A stretch of 36,824 bases of DNA from Clostridiales bacterium. Its GTDB lineage: Bacteria; Bacillota; Clostridia; Lachnospirales; Lachnospiraceae. The translations under genes were made by a program, and so were the position numbers. Shown piece after piece: positions 10,307-20,016 of this stretch (within the stretch, counting starts at the first letter, position 1; each line of letters begins with the position of its first letter). The DNA is taken from NCBI GenBank assembly GCA_021202015.1, contig JAJQDV010000039.1, forward strand, positions 1 to 36,824, read 5' to 3'. The notes beneath the pieces were generated by a model. The model was not told where the DNA came from. It saw only the letters and a list, made by a program, of their open reading frames with translations, and made no database searches.

Positions 10307-12755
10307 CAAGGAAAAGTTTAAGGCAGAAGTGAAGGATAACATCCGGATGCAGTACCGGAAGAAATTATCCGAAGCGACGGAGCAGGAGATCTTTCAGGGT
10401 GTTTCCTACACGGTGAAGGATGTGCTCATTGACCAGTGGATGGCGACGCAGCAGGCGTTTGACCGGCAGGATCCGAAGATGGTTTACTATATGTCGATGG
10501 AGTTTCTGATGGGCCGCGCACTGGGCAACAACCTCATTAATCTGACCGCGTATAAGCAGGTCAGGGAGGCGCTGGAGGAGCTCGGGCTGAATCTGGACGC
10601 CATTGAGGATCAGGAACCGGATCCCGCGCTGGGCAACGGCGGCCTCGGCCGTCTGGCAGCCTGCTTCATGGAGTCTCTGGCGACGCTGGGCTATCCGGCG
10701 TACGGCTGCGGCATCCGTTACCGTTACGGTATGTTTAAGCAGAAGATAGAGGACGGATATCAGATCGAAAAGCCGGATAACTGGTTGAAGAACGGGTATC
10801 CTTTTGAGATTCGCCGGCCGGAGCATACATTTACGGTGAAGTTCGGCGGGTATGTCCGCTCCGAAGCGCTGCCGAACGGAAAAACCAGATATACGCAGGA
10901 GAACTATCAGGCGGTCCGTGCGGTTCCTTACGATATGCCTGTGGCCGGATATAAGAATAATGTGGTCAATACCCTGATGATCTGGGATGCGGAGCCGACG
11001 GACGAGTTCCTGCTGGATTCCTTTGACAAGGGCGATTATCACAAGGCGGTGGAACAGCAGAACCTGGCGCGCAATCTCGTGGAGGTTCTCTATCCGAATG
11101 ACAATCACATCCAGGGCAAGGAGCTGAGATTAAAGCAGCAGTATTTCTTTGTCTCAGCCTCCGTGCAGCGCGCGGTCGCCCGTTACAAGAAATGCCATCC
11201 GGACATCAAGAAGCTGCATGAGAAGGTGGTCATTCAGATGAATGATACCCATCCCACTGTGGCCGTGGCTGAGCTGATGCGGATTCTCATGGACGAGGAG
11301 GGCCTTGGCTGGGATGAGGCATGGGAGGTGACCACGAAGACCTGCGCTTACACGAACCATACGATCATGGCGGAGGCTCTGGAGAAGTGGCCGATCGAGA
11401 TCTTTTCCCGTCTGCTGCCCCGTATCTATCAGATCGTGGAGGAGATCAACCGCAGGTTCCTTCTTCGGATTGAGGCGGTGTTTCCGAACGACCAGGCGCG
11501 GAAGGACCGTATGGCCATCGTTCACAACGGACAGGTGCATATGGCGCATCTCGCTATCGCGGCGGGCTTTTCGGTCAACGGTGTGGCGAGGCTGCACACG
11601 GAGATTCTTAAGAAGCGCGAGCTGAAGGATTTCTATGAGCTGTTCCCGGAGAAGTTCAATAATAAAACGAACGGCATTACGCAGCGCCGGTTCCTCTATC
11701 ACGGGAATCCGTTGCTGGCGGACTGGGTGACGGATAAGATCGGCGACGGATGGGTGACGGATCTGAGCCAGATGAAGAAGCTGAACGTTTATCTGGACGA
11801 CGCGAAGGCGCAGCAGGAGTTTATGAACATCAAATACAAGAACAAGCTCCGCCTGGCCAAATATATCGAGGCGCACAACGGTATTGAGGTTGACCCGCAT
11901 TCCATCTTTGACGTGCAGGTCAAACGGCTTCATGAGTACAAGCGCCAGCTCATGAACATCCTCCATGTGATGTATCTGTATAATAAGATCAAGGAGCATC
12001 CGGAGATGCCGTTTTATCCGAGGACATTTATCTTCGGTGCGAAGGCGGCGGCCGGTTATGAGATCGCGAAGCTGACGATCAAGCTGATCAATTCCGTGGC
12101 CGACGTGATCAATAACGACAGGAGCATCAACGGCAAAATCCGGGTCGTCTTTATCGAGGATTACAAGGTGTCCAACGCGGAGTGGATTTTTGCGGCGGCG
12201 GACGTCTCCGAACAGATCTCTACGGCCAGCAAGGAGGCTTCCGGCACGGGCAATATGAAGTTTATGTTAAACGGCGCGGTGACGATCGGGACGATGGATG
12301 GCGCGAACGTGGAGATGGCGGAGGAACTCGGAGAGGACAATATCTTCATCTTCGGCATGAGCTCCGACGAGGTGATCGAGCATGAGAAGAACCGGGATTA
12401 CCGCTCCATGGACGTATTCAACAATGACCAGGACATCCGTCAGGTGCTGATGCAGCTGATCAACGGTTTTTATTCCCCGAATCACACGGAACTGTTCCGG
12501 AAGCTGTATAATTCCCTGCTCAACACGGAGAATACGCAGTACGCGGATCCTTACTTCTGCCTGAAGGATTTCCGTTCATACGCGGAGGCACAGGAGCGCG
12601 TGGAGCAGGCGTACCGCGATGCGGGACGCTGGGCGAAGATGGCGATGACGCAGGTGGCCTGCGTGGGCAAGTTCTCATCAGACCGCACGATTCAGGAATA
12701 TGTCGATGATATCTGGCATCTGGATAAGATTACGGTTGAGGTGTCGGAAGACTGA
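10287..12755 (+). CDS. glgP: Glycogen/maltodextrin phosphorylase
   Basis: PLP enzyme that releases glucose-1-phosphate from alpha-1,4-glucans. The 822-residue protein has normal length and carries the family hallmarks: ALGNGGLGRLAACFMESLATL, NDTHPTVAVAELMRIL, KRLHEYKRQLMN, and the PLP-lysine region EASGTGNMKFMLNGA with Lys658. An N-terminal regulatory phosphorylation segment of the animal type is absent. The ATG lies inside the end of ileS with AGGAGTGG just upstream, so translation is probably coupled and the gene would be under the ileS T-box unless an internal promoter exists. No other glycogen gene is adjacent. Confidence 0.95.
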
Positions 12756-12768
12756 ATGTAAGATGCGG

Positions 12769-12790
12769 ACGCGTTCTGAAAGGAACGCGT
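12769..12790 (+). terminator. Hairpin after glgP
   Basis: Perfect 8-bp stem ACGCGTTC / GAACGCGT with a six-base loop, 13 bp after the glgP stop. There is no T-run, so an intrinsic terminator is uncertain; it may act between the convergent glgP and CPBP protease genes. Confidence 0.45.
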
Positions 12791-12827
12791 AGAGATGGAT
12801 ACGAAAGAGATCAATCAAAGTTTTCGA

Positions 12828-13676
12828 TCATTTCTGTGTATGTGCCGGCGTAAAGTCCGTATAGAACAGCCACACCGCGAAGATCGTGAGCGCAACGCCG
12901 AGCCCGACGGCAGCGGTATAGTTGAATGCGGTGGTCATCTCGATCAGATCGGAGTAAAGGACGCCGATGACATTGTACAGGATGTGGACGGGGATGGAGT
13001 ATTTGATCCCTCTTCCTCTGTGACAGAGGAAGCCGAGGAACAGACCCATCACAAAAGCGTAGATACCCTGGATAAAGTTCCCGTGTACCAGTCCGAAGAG
13101 CAGTGTCTGCCAGACGTTGGCGACCCAGAACGGAAGCGCGCAGCGGGCAAAGCGAAAGACCAGCCCGCGGAAGATCAGCTCCTCCGTGACCGGCGCCAGA
13201 ATGACGGAATACACGAGCAGAAGCGGCGTCAGATCGTTATATCCGGCGCTTTCCATCAGGGCATTGTATGTCGTCAGCCAGTCGGGACGCAGGACGGCGG
13301 TGCAGTTTACCACCAGAAGCGTCACGTACTGCAGGCCGATCGCCAGAAACAGGATGGACATGACGGTATGAAAGGAGAACCCGGTCGGACGGTTCGCGCG
13401 TTTTTTATGTCGAAACGGACGGACGAATGTGCGGCGGTACCACAGGCCGAAAATCAGAACGGCCAGCAGTCCGTATATAAAATTCGCCGTCTGGCTGAAA
13501 CCGGTGTCTGCGGCGGAACCGGTCAGCAGATCCGGGATGCTGCCGAGCGCGGAGCCGACGTTCCCGGCAGTCAGGAACGCGTACAGGATTCCCACGGGGA
13601 TGACGACCGCAGCCTGAAGGATGAGCATCAGCAGGCAGGGCAGGATGCTTTTAAAAAAACTGACAATTCTATTCAT
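12828..13676 (-). CDS. CPBP-family intramembrane glutamic protease
   Basis: A 282-residue membrane protein of the CAAX/Rce1-related CPBP (Abi) family. Hydrophobic segments are clear near residues 12-35, 65-80, 106-126, 150-163, 185-198, 204-217 and 246-270. The three catalytic motifs are present: EELIFR (Glu165, Glu166, Arg170), FGLVH (Phe194, His198) and HILYN (His231, Asn235), so it should be active. Relatives cleave bacteriocin leaders, anti-sigma factors or unknown peptides; no such partner gene is adjacent, so the substrate is unknown. The ATG is preceded by GGAGGTG on the minus strand. It is divergent from dnaE. Confidence 0.85.
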   Translation of the reverse strand: MNRIVSFFKSILPCLLMLILQAAVVIPVGILYAFLTAGNVGSALGSIPDLLTGSAADTGFSQTANFIYGLLAVLIFGLWYRRTFVRPFRHKKRANRPTGFSFHTVMSILFLAIGLQYVTLLVVNCTAVLRPDWLTTYNALMESAGYNDLTPLLLVYSVILAPVTEELIFRGLVFRFARCALPFWVANVWQTLLFGLVHGNFIQGIYAFVMGLFLGFLCHRGRGIKYSIPVHILYNVIGVLYSDLIEMTTAFNYTAAVGLGVALTIFAVWLFYTDFTPAHTQK

Positions 13677-14010
13677 GATGCACCTCCGTGGATCTGAAAT
13701 CGTAACTGTTCAGTACCCTCACAGTTACGAGGAAAAGTCCATTTAAAATCGCTGAGCGATGGGACTTTTCCTTGTGTAATTTACGTCATCATACGTACTT
13801 CGCAGCAAGTGCGAAGTACTATCCTGAATCGTTACCTGAAATCTGCTTTTCCGGGTGATGCCCGTGACGCGGTCTGTACGCCTCATGACGGACATTGCAT
13901 TCTATTTTAATGAACAGAGATGTATTTGTCTACTGATTTTTAAAAATATTAAGAATCACGCGGATTTAAACCGGAAAACATCATACCTGTGTGATTGAGG
14001 AATTACAGCG
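13677..14010. other. Divergent intergenic region with three strong hairpins
   Basis: No gene was found. Between the CPBP gene and dnaE lie three stems in a row: CGTAACTG/CAGTTACG (13701-13729); GGAAAAGTCC/GGACTTTTCC (13731-13771) enclosing ATCGC/GCGAT; and GTACTTCGCA/TGCGAAGTAC (13795-13819). A second GAATCGTTAC follows at about 13826. The remaining 13840-14010 is AT-rich and probably holds the dnaE promoter, but no convincing -35/-10 pair was seen. The hairpin cluster could be a palindromic repeat element or the leader of the CPBP transcript. Confidence 0.5.
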
Positions 14011-17000
14011 ATGGCATTTGCGCACTTACATGTCCACACGGAATACAGCCTTCTGGACGGTTCCAATAAGATAACCGAATATGTAGACCGGGTAAAGGAA
14101 CTCGGAATGACCGCAGCGGCGATCACGGACCACGGCGTGATGTATGGCGTGATTGATTTTTACCGTGCGGCAAAGAAGGCGGGCATCCGTCCGATCCTCG
14201 GCTGCGAGGTCTATGTGGCGCCCGGGTCGCGTTTCGACCGGGAACCGGGGCGGGGCGACGAGCGCTATTATCATCTCGTTCTTCTGGCAGAGAACGACAC
14301 CGGCTACGCGAACCTGATGAAGCTGGTTTCCATCGGCTTTGTTGACGGTTACTACTACAAACCGCGTGTGGATATGGAAGTCCTGCAGCAGTATCATGAG
14401 GGGCTCATCGCGCTCTCGGCCTGCCTGGCCGGGGAGGTGCAGCGCTATCTGGTCCGCGGCATGTATGAGGACGCGAAACAGGCCGCGGAGCGTTACGAGG
14501 AGTGTTTCGGGAAGGGGAATTTTTTCCTGGAGATGCAGAACCACGGTATTGCGGAGCAGGAGCTGGTCAATCAGCAGCTCATGCGCATGCATGAGGAGAC
14601 CGGGATCGATCTGGTGGCGACAAATGACGTTCACTACACTTATGCGGAGGACGTGGAGCCGCACGATATCCTGCTGTGTCTGCAGACCGGTAAAAAATTA
14701 AGCGACGAGGACCGTCTTCGTTACGAGGGCGGCCAGTATTACGTGAAGTCCGAGCAGGAGATGCGGGAGCTGTTTTCCTATGCCCCGGAGGCGCTGGACA
14801 ATACACAGAAGATCGCGGACCGCTGCGAGGTGCAGATCGAGTTCGGCGTGACGAAGCTGCCGCGGTTTGATGTGCCGGAGGGCTATACTTCATGGGAATA
14901 TTTAAACAAACTGTGCCGGGAAGGCCTTGAAAGGCGGTATCCGCCCGAGCGCCTTCCGGAGCTCACAGAAAAGCTGGAGTATGAGCTTGGCGTTATTCAG
15001 AACATGGGCTATGTGGACTATTTCCTGATCGTCTGGGATTTTATCCGCTACGCCAGGGAGAACGGGATTGCGGTCGGTCCGGGCCGGGGCAGCGCGGCGG
15101 GCAGCCTGGTGGCCTACACGTTGGATATCACGCAGCTCGACCCGATCCGTTATAATCTCCTGTTTGAGCGCTTTCTGAACCCGGAGCGCGTCTCCATGCC
15201 CGATATCGATGTGGATTTCTGCTACGAGAGACGGCAGGAGGTCATTGATTATGTGGTCCGGAAGTATGGGGAGGACCGGGTCGCGCAGATCGTTACGTTC
15301 GGTACGCTCGCAGCGCGGGGCGTGATCCGCGACGTGGGGCGCGTGATGGATCTGCCCTATGCCGTCTGCGACAATATCGCGAAGATGGTTCCGAACGAGC
15401 TGGGGATCACGATTGACAGGGCGCTGAAAATGAATCCGGAGTTGCGGAGCCTGTATGATTCGGATCCGGAGGTGACGAAGCTCATCGATATGGCGAAACG
15501 GCTGGAGGGCCTGCCCCGCCATACGTCGGTGCACGCGGCGGGTGTCGTCATCAGCCAGAAGGCGGTAGATGAGTATGTTCCGCTCTCCAGAGGTTCGGAC
15601 GGCGTGATCACGACGCAGTTTACGATGACGACGCTGGAGGAGCTCGGCCTTCTGAAGATGGATTTTCTGGGACTTCGGACGCTGACCGTGATCCGGGATG
15701 CCGTGGCTAATATAAAGATGACCCGCGGCATTGAACCGGATATGGACCGGATCGATTATAACGACGCGGCGGTTCTCGGCTCCTTAAGCACGGGGAAATG
15801 CGACGGCGTTTTTCAGCTGGAGAGCGCGGGTATGAAAAACTTTATGAAGGAGCTGAAGCCGGAGAGCCTGGAGGATATGATCGCCGGCATTTCTCTTTAC
15901 CGTCCGGGACCGATGGATTTCATTCCCGCTTATATCCGCGGAAAAAATCATCCGGACGAGATCGTTTACGACTGTCCGCAGCTGGAACCGATCCTTGCGC
16001 CTACCTACGGCTGTATCGTTTATCAGGAGCAGGTGATGCAGATCGTCCGCGACCTGGCGGGATATACGCTGGGACGGAGCGATCTGGTACGACGCGCCAT
16101 GTCCAAGAAAAAGGGCGATGTGATGGCGCGGGAGCGCAAAAACTTCGTGTACGGAAACGAGGAAGAGGGCGTGCCCGGATGCGCGGCGAACGGGATACCG
16201 GAACAGGTCGCGAATAAAATTTTTGATGAGATGACGGATTTCGCGAAGTATGCGTTCAACAAATCCCACGCCGCGGCTTACGCGGTGGTCTCTTATCAGA
16301 CGGCGTTTCTGAAATATTATTATCCGGTAGAATTTATGGCTGCGCTGATGACCTCCGTTCTGGACAAATCGATGAAGGTGGCCGAGTATATTCAGGTCTG
16401 CCGGCAGATGGACATTTCCGTCCTGCCGCCGGATATCAACGAGGGCCTGAGCGGCTTTTCCGTATCCGGCACATCGATCCGTTACGGGCTTTCCGCGATC
16501 AAAAGCGTGGGGCGTCCGATGATCGAGGCCGTGATCGGGGAGCGTGATGAGAACGGCCGTTTTCGCTCACTGGAGGATTTTATCGAGCGCATGACCGGCA
16601 GGGAGATCAGCCGCCGGGCGGTTGAGAACTTTATCAAGGCGGGCGCCTTTGACGGTCTGGGCGGCAGCCGCCGACAGCTGATAATGGTATACGGATCCAT
16701 GATGGATTCGACCGCACAGAAGCGGAAACATTCGATGGCGGGACAGATGACACTGTTTGATCTCGTCCCGGAGGAGGAAAAAAAGCGGTATGAGATTCGC
16801 CTTCCCGATGTGGATGAATATCCTAAGGAGGAGCTTCTTGCCATGGAGAAGGAAGTGCTCGGCATTTATGTCAGCGGGCATCCGCTGGAGGAATACGAGG
16901 AAAAATGGCGGAAAAACATTACCCATGTGACGAGTGATTTTGTGCTGGATGAGGAGACCGGGGAGGTTCCTGCCGCGGATGGCGGCCGGACGATGATCGG

Positions 17001-17496
17001 CGGCATGATCACGGCGAAGACGGTGAAATATACAAAGAAGAATCAGGCTATGGCGTTTCTGACGATCGAGGATCTGTACGGCACGGTGGAGGTCATCGTG
17101 TTTCCCCGGGATTATGAGAGATACGGCCGATTGATAGAGCAGGACGCGAAGGTGTTTGTATCGGGGCGGATTACCGTGGAGGATGACAAAAACGGCAGGG
17201 TGATCTGTGAAAAGATATATTCCTTTGACGACGCGAAACGGGAACTGTGGATCCGGTTTGACTCCATGGAAGAATACCGGGAGCGGGAGGGGGAGGTTCT
17301 TGAACTCCTGCGGGAATCGGACGGGACCGATTCGGTTGCGTTTTATCTGGGAAAAGAACGCGCTGTGAAACATCTGGGCGCCAACATGAGCGTTTCGGCG
17401 GACGAGGCGCTGATTTCCGGCCTGAATGTAAAGCTTGGGGATGGGAGAGTTAAAGTTTTGGAAAAAGCCATTGAAAAAAGCAATAGAAAGTATTAA
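14011..17496 (+). CDS. dnaE: DNA polymerase III alpha subunit DnaE
   Basis: Replicative DNA polymerase of the C family, DnaE type, 1161 residues. Domain order seen: N-terminal PHP domain (HLHVHTEYSLLDG, AITDHG, LGCEVY, TNDVHYTY), with metal-binding residues apparently retained; the polymerase core with GPGRGSAAGSLVAYTL and the catalytic PDIDVDF (Asp398, Asp400, Asp402); the ESAGMKNFMKEL and YRPGPMDFIP segments; helix-hairpin-helix region (ISLYRPGP onward to FNKSHAAAYA); and a C-terminal OB fold (MIGGMITAKTVKYTKKNQAMAFLTIED). In Firmicutes it works beside PolC. The gene lies upstream of a phosphofructokinase gene, a linkage common in the phylum. Confidence 0.97.
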   Translation: MAFAHLHVHTEYSLLDGSNKITEYVDRVKELGMTAAAITDHGVMYGVIDFYRAAKKAGIRPILGCEVYVAPGSRFDREPGRGDERYYHLVLLAENDTGYANLMKLVSIGFVDGYYYKPRVDMEVLQQYHEGLIALSACLAGEVQRYLVRGMYEDAKQAAERYEECFGKGNFFLEMQNHGIAEQELVNQQLMRMHEETGIDLVATNDVHYTYAEDVEPHDILLCLQTGKKLSDEDRLRYEGGQYYVKSEQEMRELFSYAPEALDNTQKIADRCEVQIEFGVTKLPRFDVPEGYTSWEYLNKLCREGLERRYPPERLPELTEKLEYELGVIQNMGYVDYFLIVWDFIRYARENGIAVGPGRGSAAGSLVAYTLDITQLDPIRYNLLFERFLNPERVSMPDIDVDFCYERRQEVIDYVVRKYGEDRVAQIVTFGTLAARGVIRDVGRVMDLPYAVCDNIAKMVPNELGITIDRALKMNPELRSLYDSDPEVTKLIDMAKRLEGLPRHTSVHAAGVVISQKAVDEYVPLSRGSDGVITTQFTMTTLEELGLLKMDFLGLRTLTVIRDAVANIKMTRGIEPDMDRIDYNDAAVLGSLSTGKCDGVFQLESAGMKNFMKELKPESLEDMIAGISLYRPGPMDFIPAYIRGKNHPDEIVYDCPQLEPILAPTYGCIVYQEQVMQIVRDLAGYTLGRSDLVRRAMSKKKGDVMARERKNFVYGNEEEGVPGCAANGIPEQVANKIFDEMTDFAKYAFNKSHAAAYAVVSYQTAFLKYYYPVEFMAALMTSVLDKSMKVAEYIQVCRQMDISVLPPDINEGLSGFSVSGTSIRYGLSAIKSVGRPMIEAVIGERDENGRFRSLEDFIERMTGREISRRAVENFIKAGAFDGLGGSRRQLIMVYGSMMDSTAQKRKHSMAGQMTLFDLVPEEEKKRYEIRLPDVDEYPKEELLAMEKEVLGIYVSGHPLEEYEEKWRKNITHVTSDFVLDEETGEVPAADGGRTMIGGMITAKTVKYTKKNQAMAFLTIEDLYGTVEVIVFPRDYERYGRLIEQDAKVFVSGRITVEDDKNGRVICEKIYSFDDAKRELWIRFDSMEEYREREGEVLELLRESDGTDSVAFYLGKERAVKHLGANMSVSADEALISGLNVKLGDGRVKVLEKAIEKSNRKY

Positions 17497-17520
17497 AATA
17501 ATTTCGTAGTGCGTAAGTAC

Positions 17521-17541
17521 GGATAAGTGAGATAGCAAATC
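17521..17541. repeat. Short copy of the 168-188 repeat
   Basis: Twenty of 21 bases match 168-188 (GGATAAGTGAGATAG, one mismatch, then AAATC). It lies in the 66-bp gap between dnaE and the PPi-phosphofructokinase gene, preceded by GTAGTGCGTAAGTAC. Probably part of a dispersed element of this genome. Confidence 0.55.
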
Positions 17542-17562
17542 AAAGAAAGGATGGATATTTAT

Positions 17563-18813
17563 ATGACAGGAAATCTTATCGTAGGACAGTCAGGTGGCCC
17601 GACCGCGGCGATCAATGCCAGTCTGGCGGGTGTGTTTGTCACCGCGAAGGAGTGCGGCGCGAAGACCGTATACGGCATGCTGAACGGGATTCAGGGTCTT
17701 CTGGAGGGCAGATATATCGACCTCGCCGATCATGTGAAGACCGGTCTGGATGCGGAACTTCTGAAGCGGACGCCGGCTTCCTTCCTCGGATCCTGCCGCT
17801 ATAAGCTGCCGGCGGTCGAGGGAAATGAGGATGTCTATGAGAAGGTCTTTGAGATATTGAAGCAGCTGGACATCGAAGTTTTCATTTATATCGGCGGCAA
17901 CGACTCCATGGACACGATCAACAAGCTGTCCAAATATGCGCAGAGCATCGGGAATGAGATCCGTTTCATCGGCTGCCCGAAGACGGTTGATAATGATCTC
18001 GCGCTCACCGACCACACGCCGGGATACGGCAGCGCGGCAAAATATATCGCCATTTCCATGAAGGAACTGATCCGCGACAGTTTTACGATTGATTTCAAAC
18101 AGGGTATGTGCACGATCGTGGAGATCATGGGACGCGACGCCGGCTGGCTGACGGGGGCGGCGGCGCTCTCGAAGGATGAGGACTGTGCGGGACCGGATCT
18201 GATCTATCTGCCGGAGGTTCCCTTTGATATCGAGAGTTTCCGGGAGAAGGTAAAGGATCTCCTCGCGAAGAAGGTATCCGTTGTCGTCGCGGTTTCCGAG
18301 GGCATTCGCACGGCGGACGGCACCTATGTATGCGAGCTCGGCAACAGCGTTGATTTCGTGGATGCGTTCGGACACAAGCAGCTGTCCGGTACCGCTTCTT
18401 ATCTGGCGGGATATATCGCCAATGAGTTTGGCTGCAAGACACGCGCGATCGAGTTTTCCACGCTGCAGCGCGCAGGTTCCCATATCGCTTCCCTCACGGA
18501 CACCAACGAAGGGTATGGCGCGGGCAGAGCGGCCGTTCTGGCTGCGGATGCCGGCAAGACCGGCCTGATGGTCGTCTTCGAGAGACTGTCCAAGCATCCG
18601 TATGAGTGCGGTACGGCGCTTCGCGATGTGGATAAGATCGCGAACGATGAGAGAGTCGTGCCCAGAGAGTGGATTAACGAGGCCGGCGATTATGTGACCG
18701 ACGAGTTTCTGTCGTACGCGAAGCCGCTGATCCGGGGCGAACTGGTTCCGATCATGGTGAACGGCCTGCCGAAGCACCTGGAAGTGCCGGAAGGACTCCG
18801 CGAGAGATGCTGA
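17563..18813 (+). CDS. pfp: 6-phosphofructokinase, PPi-dependent type
   Basis: Phosphorylates fructose-6-phosphate, here predicted with pyrophosphate instead of ATP. In the phosphofructokinase family the two residues that select the donor are visible: GGNDS (111-115) has Asp114 where ATP enzymes have Gly, and CPKTVDND has Lys140 where ATP enzymes have Gly, the known PPi-type pattern. The rest (IVGQSGGPTAAINASL, IMGRDAGWLTG, FSTLQRAGSH) fits. The start at 17563 is favoured because AAAGGA lies at proper distance; an in-frame ATG at 17551 directly abuts that site. It heads a glycolytic set with aldolase and a second phosphofructokinase. Confidence 0.88.
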   Translation: MTGNLIVGQSGGPTAAINASLAGVFVTAKECGAKTVYGMLNGIQGLLEGRYIDLADHVKTGLDAELLKRTPASFLGSCRYKLPAVEGNEDVYEKVFEILKQLDIEVFIYIGGNDSMDTINKLSKYAQSIGNEIRFIGCPKTVDNDLALTDHTPGYGSAAKYIAISMKELIRDSFTIDFKQGMCTIVEIMGRDAGWLTGAAALSKDEDCAGPDLIYLPEVPFDIESFREKVKDLLAKKVSVVVAVSEGIRTADGTYVCELGNSVDFVDAFGHKQLSGTASYLAGYIANEFGCKTRAIEFSTLQRAGSHIASLTDTNEGYGAGRAAVLAADAGKTGLMVVFERLSKHPYECGTALRDVDKIANDERVVPREWINEAGDYVTDEFLSYAKPLIRGELVPIMVNGLPKHLEVPEGLRERC

Positions 18814-18829
18814 TGATTTAATCGGGCAG

Positions 18830-18846
18830 GAGGCGGTTTTTGCCTC
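18830..18846 (+). terminator. Weak hairpin after the PPi-phosphofructokinase gene
   Basis: GAGGC/GCCTC with a GGTTTTT loop shortly after the stop. No T-run follows. A TATAAT at 18851-18856 could belong to an aldolase promoter, though no good -35 was found. Confidence 0.3.
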
Positions 18847-18912
18847 AACTTATAATAACGACCACAGCGGCAACACGAAATAAAACAAACATATAAAAGG
18901 AGGAACGAAAAA

Positions 18913-19866
18913 ATGGGATTGGTTACAACAACTGAGATGTTTAAGAAGGCATATAACGGCGGCTATGCCATCGGTGCTTTCAATGTGAATAACATGGAGA
19001 TCGTCCAGGGCATCACGGAGGCTGCCGGAGAGCTGAACAGCCCCGTCATCCTTCAGGTATCGAAGGGCGCCCGCGCATATGCGAACCACACGTATCTTGT
19101 CAAGCTGGTGGAGGCGGCGATCATTGAGAATCCGCAGATTCCGATTGCGCTTCATCTGGATCACGGCGACAGCTATGAGCTTTGCAAGAGCTGCATCGAC
19201 GGCGGATTTACGTCTGTTATGATCGATGCGTCCTCGAAACCGTTTGAGGAGAATATCGAGATTACCAGAAAGGTTGTAGAATACGCGCATGCGCACGGCG
19301 TAGTCGTTGAGGCGGAGCTCGGCACCCTGGCGGGCGTTGAGGATGAGGTATCCGTAGAGGCCGGCAAGGAGATGTACACCCGTCCGGAAGAGGTGGAGGA
19401 GTTCGTTTCAAAGACCGGATGCGATTCGCTGGCGATCGCGATCGGCACCTCACACGGCGCATACAAGTTCAAGCCCGGCACAAAGCCGCAGCTTAGGTTT
19501 GACGTTCTGGAAGAGTGCACGAAGAGACTTCCCGGATTCCCGATCGTTCTGCACGGATCCTCTTCCGTACCGCAGGAGTTTGTCGAGATGGTGAACCAGT
19601 ACGGCGGAAATATGCCGGGAGCCATCGGCGTGCCGGAGGATCAGCTTCGCCATGCCGCAGAGCTTTCCGTCTGCAAGATCAACATCGACTCCGATATCCG
19701 TCTTGCCATGACGGGAAATATCCGCAAGTATTTTGCAGAGCATCCGGATCATTTTGATCCCCGCCAGTATCTGAAGCCGGCACGTCAGGCGGTAAAGGAT
19801 ATGGTCGCTCATAAGATCACGAATGTTCTGGGGAGCGCGGGCAAGGCGTCCGAGATTTCCAAATAG
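18913..19866 (+). CDS. fba: Fructose-bisphosphate aldolase, class II
   Basis: Zinc-dependent aldolase that splits fructose-1,6-bisphosphate to dihydroxyacetone phosphate and glyceraldehyde-3-phosphate. The 317-residue protein shows the class II metal and phosphate sites: AFNVNNME, LHLDHGDS (catalytic Asp and zinc His), VEAELGTLAG, AIGTSHGAYK (zinc His) and VLHGSSSVP, then CKINIDSDIRLA. GGAGG precedes the ATG. It sits between the two phosphofructokinase genes, directly downstream in the pathway. A tagatose-bisphosphate or related substrate is possible for this family, but the context strongly favours glycolysis. Confidence 0.95.
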   Translation: MGLVTTTEMFKKAYNGGYAIGAFNVNNMEIVQGITEAAGELNSPVILQVSKGARAYANHTYLVKLVEAAIIENPQIPIALHLDHGDSYELCKSCIDGGFTSVMIDASSKPFEENIEITRKVVEYAHAHGVVVEAELGTLAGVEDEVSVEAGKEMYTRPEEVEEFVSKTGCDSLAIAIGTSHGAYKFKPGTKPQLRFDVLEECTKRLPGFPIVLHGSSSVPQEFVEMVNQYGGNMPGAIGVPEDQLRHAAELSVCKINIDSDIRLAMTGNIRKYFAEHPDHFDPRQYLKPARQAVKDMVAHKITNVLGSAGKASEISK

Positions 19867-19874
19867 ACAGAAAC

Positions 19875-19992
19875 GACTGCTTCGCAGTCTTTACGATTTA
19901 TGAAAGACAATTGTTATCGGCAGCCTGCGTCGGCGGGTAGCCGGGAATACAGCGGCCTCCGTTTTCCCGGAATCGGGGAACCGGGGGCTGTA
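19875..19992 (+). promoter_or_regulatory. Structured region before ATP-type pfkA
   Basis: GACTGC/GCAGTC with a TTC loop (19875-19889) follows the aldolase gene. Then CCGGGAA (19941-19947) can pair with TTCCCGG (19964-19970), while TTCCC can instead pair with GGGAA (19976-19980), and TACAGC (19948-19953) with GCTGTA (19987-19992). Competing stems suggest a regulatory leader, but there is no T-run and no known motif. Confidence 0.35.
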
Positions 19993-20016
19993 CTGGTTTG
20001 ACAGAGAGGATTGGCC

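Noticed and set aside
12795-13697. 300-codon plus-strand frame opposite the CPBP protease
   Set aside because: Polar, Gln/Asp-rich composition without domains, whereas the minus strand shows membrane segments and all three CPBP motifs.
19983-20004. Resemblance to the 5' end of tmRNA (GGGGGCTGTACTGGTTTGACAG)
   Set aside because: pfkA starts at 20017 and there is no tag-peptide frame, no pseudoknot region and no tRNA-like 3' end, so no tmRNA gene can be supported; likely chance or a small relic.
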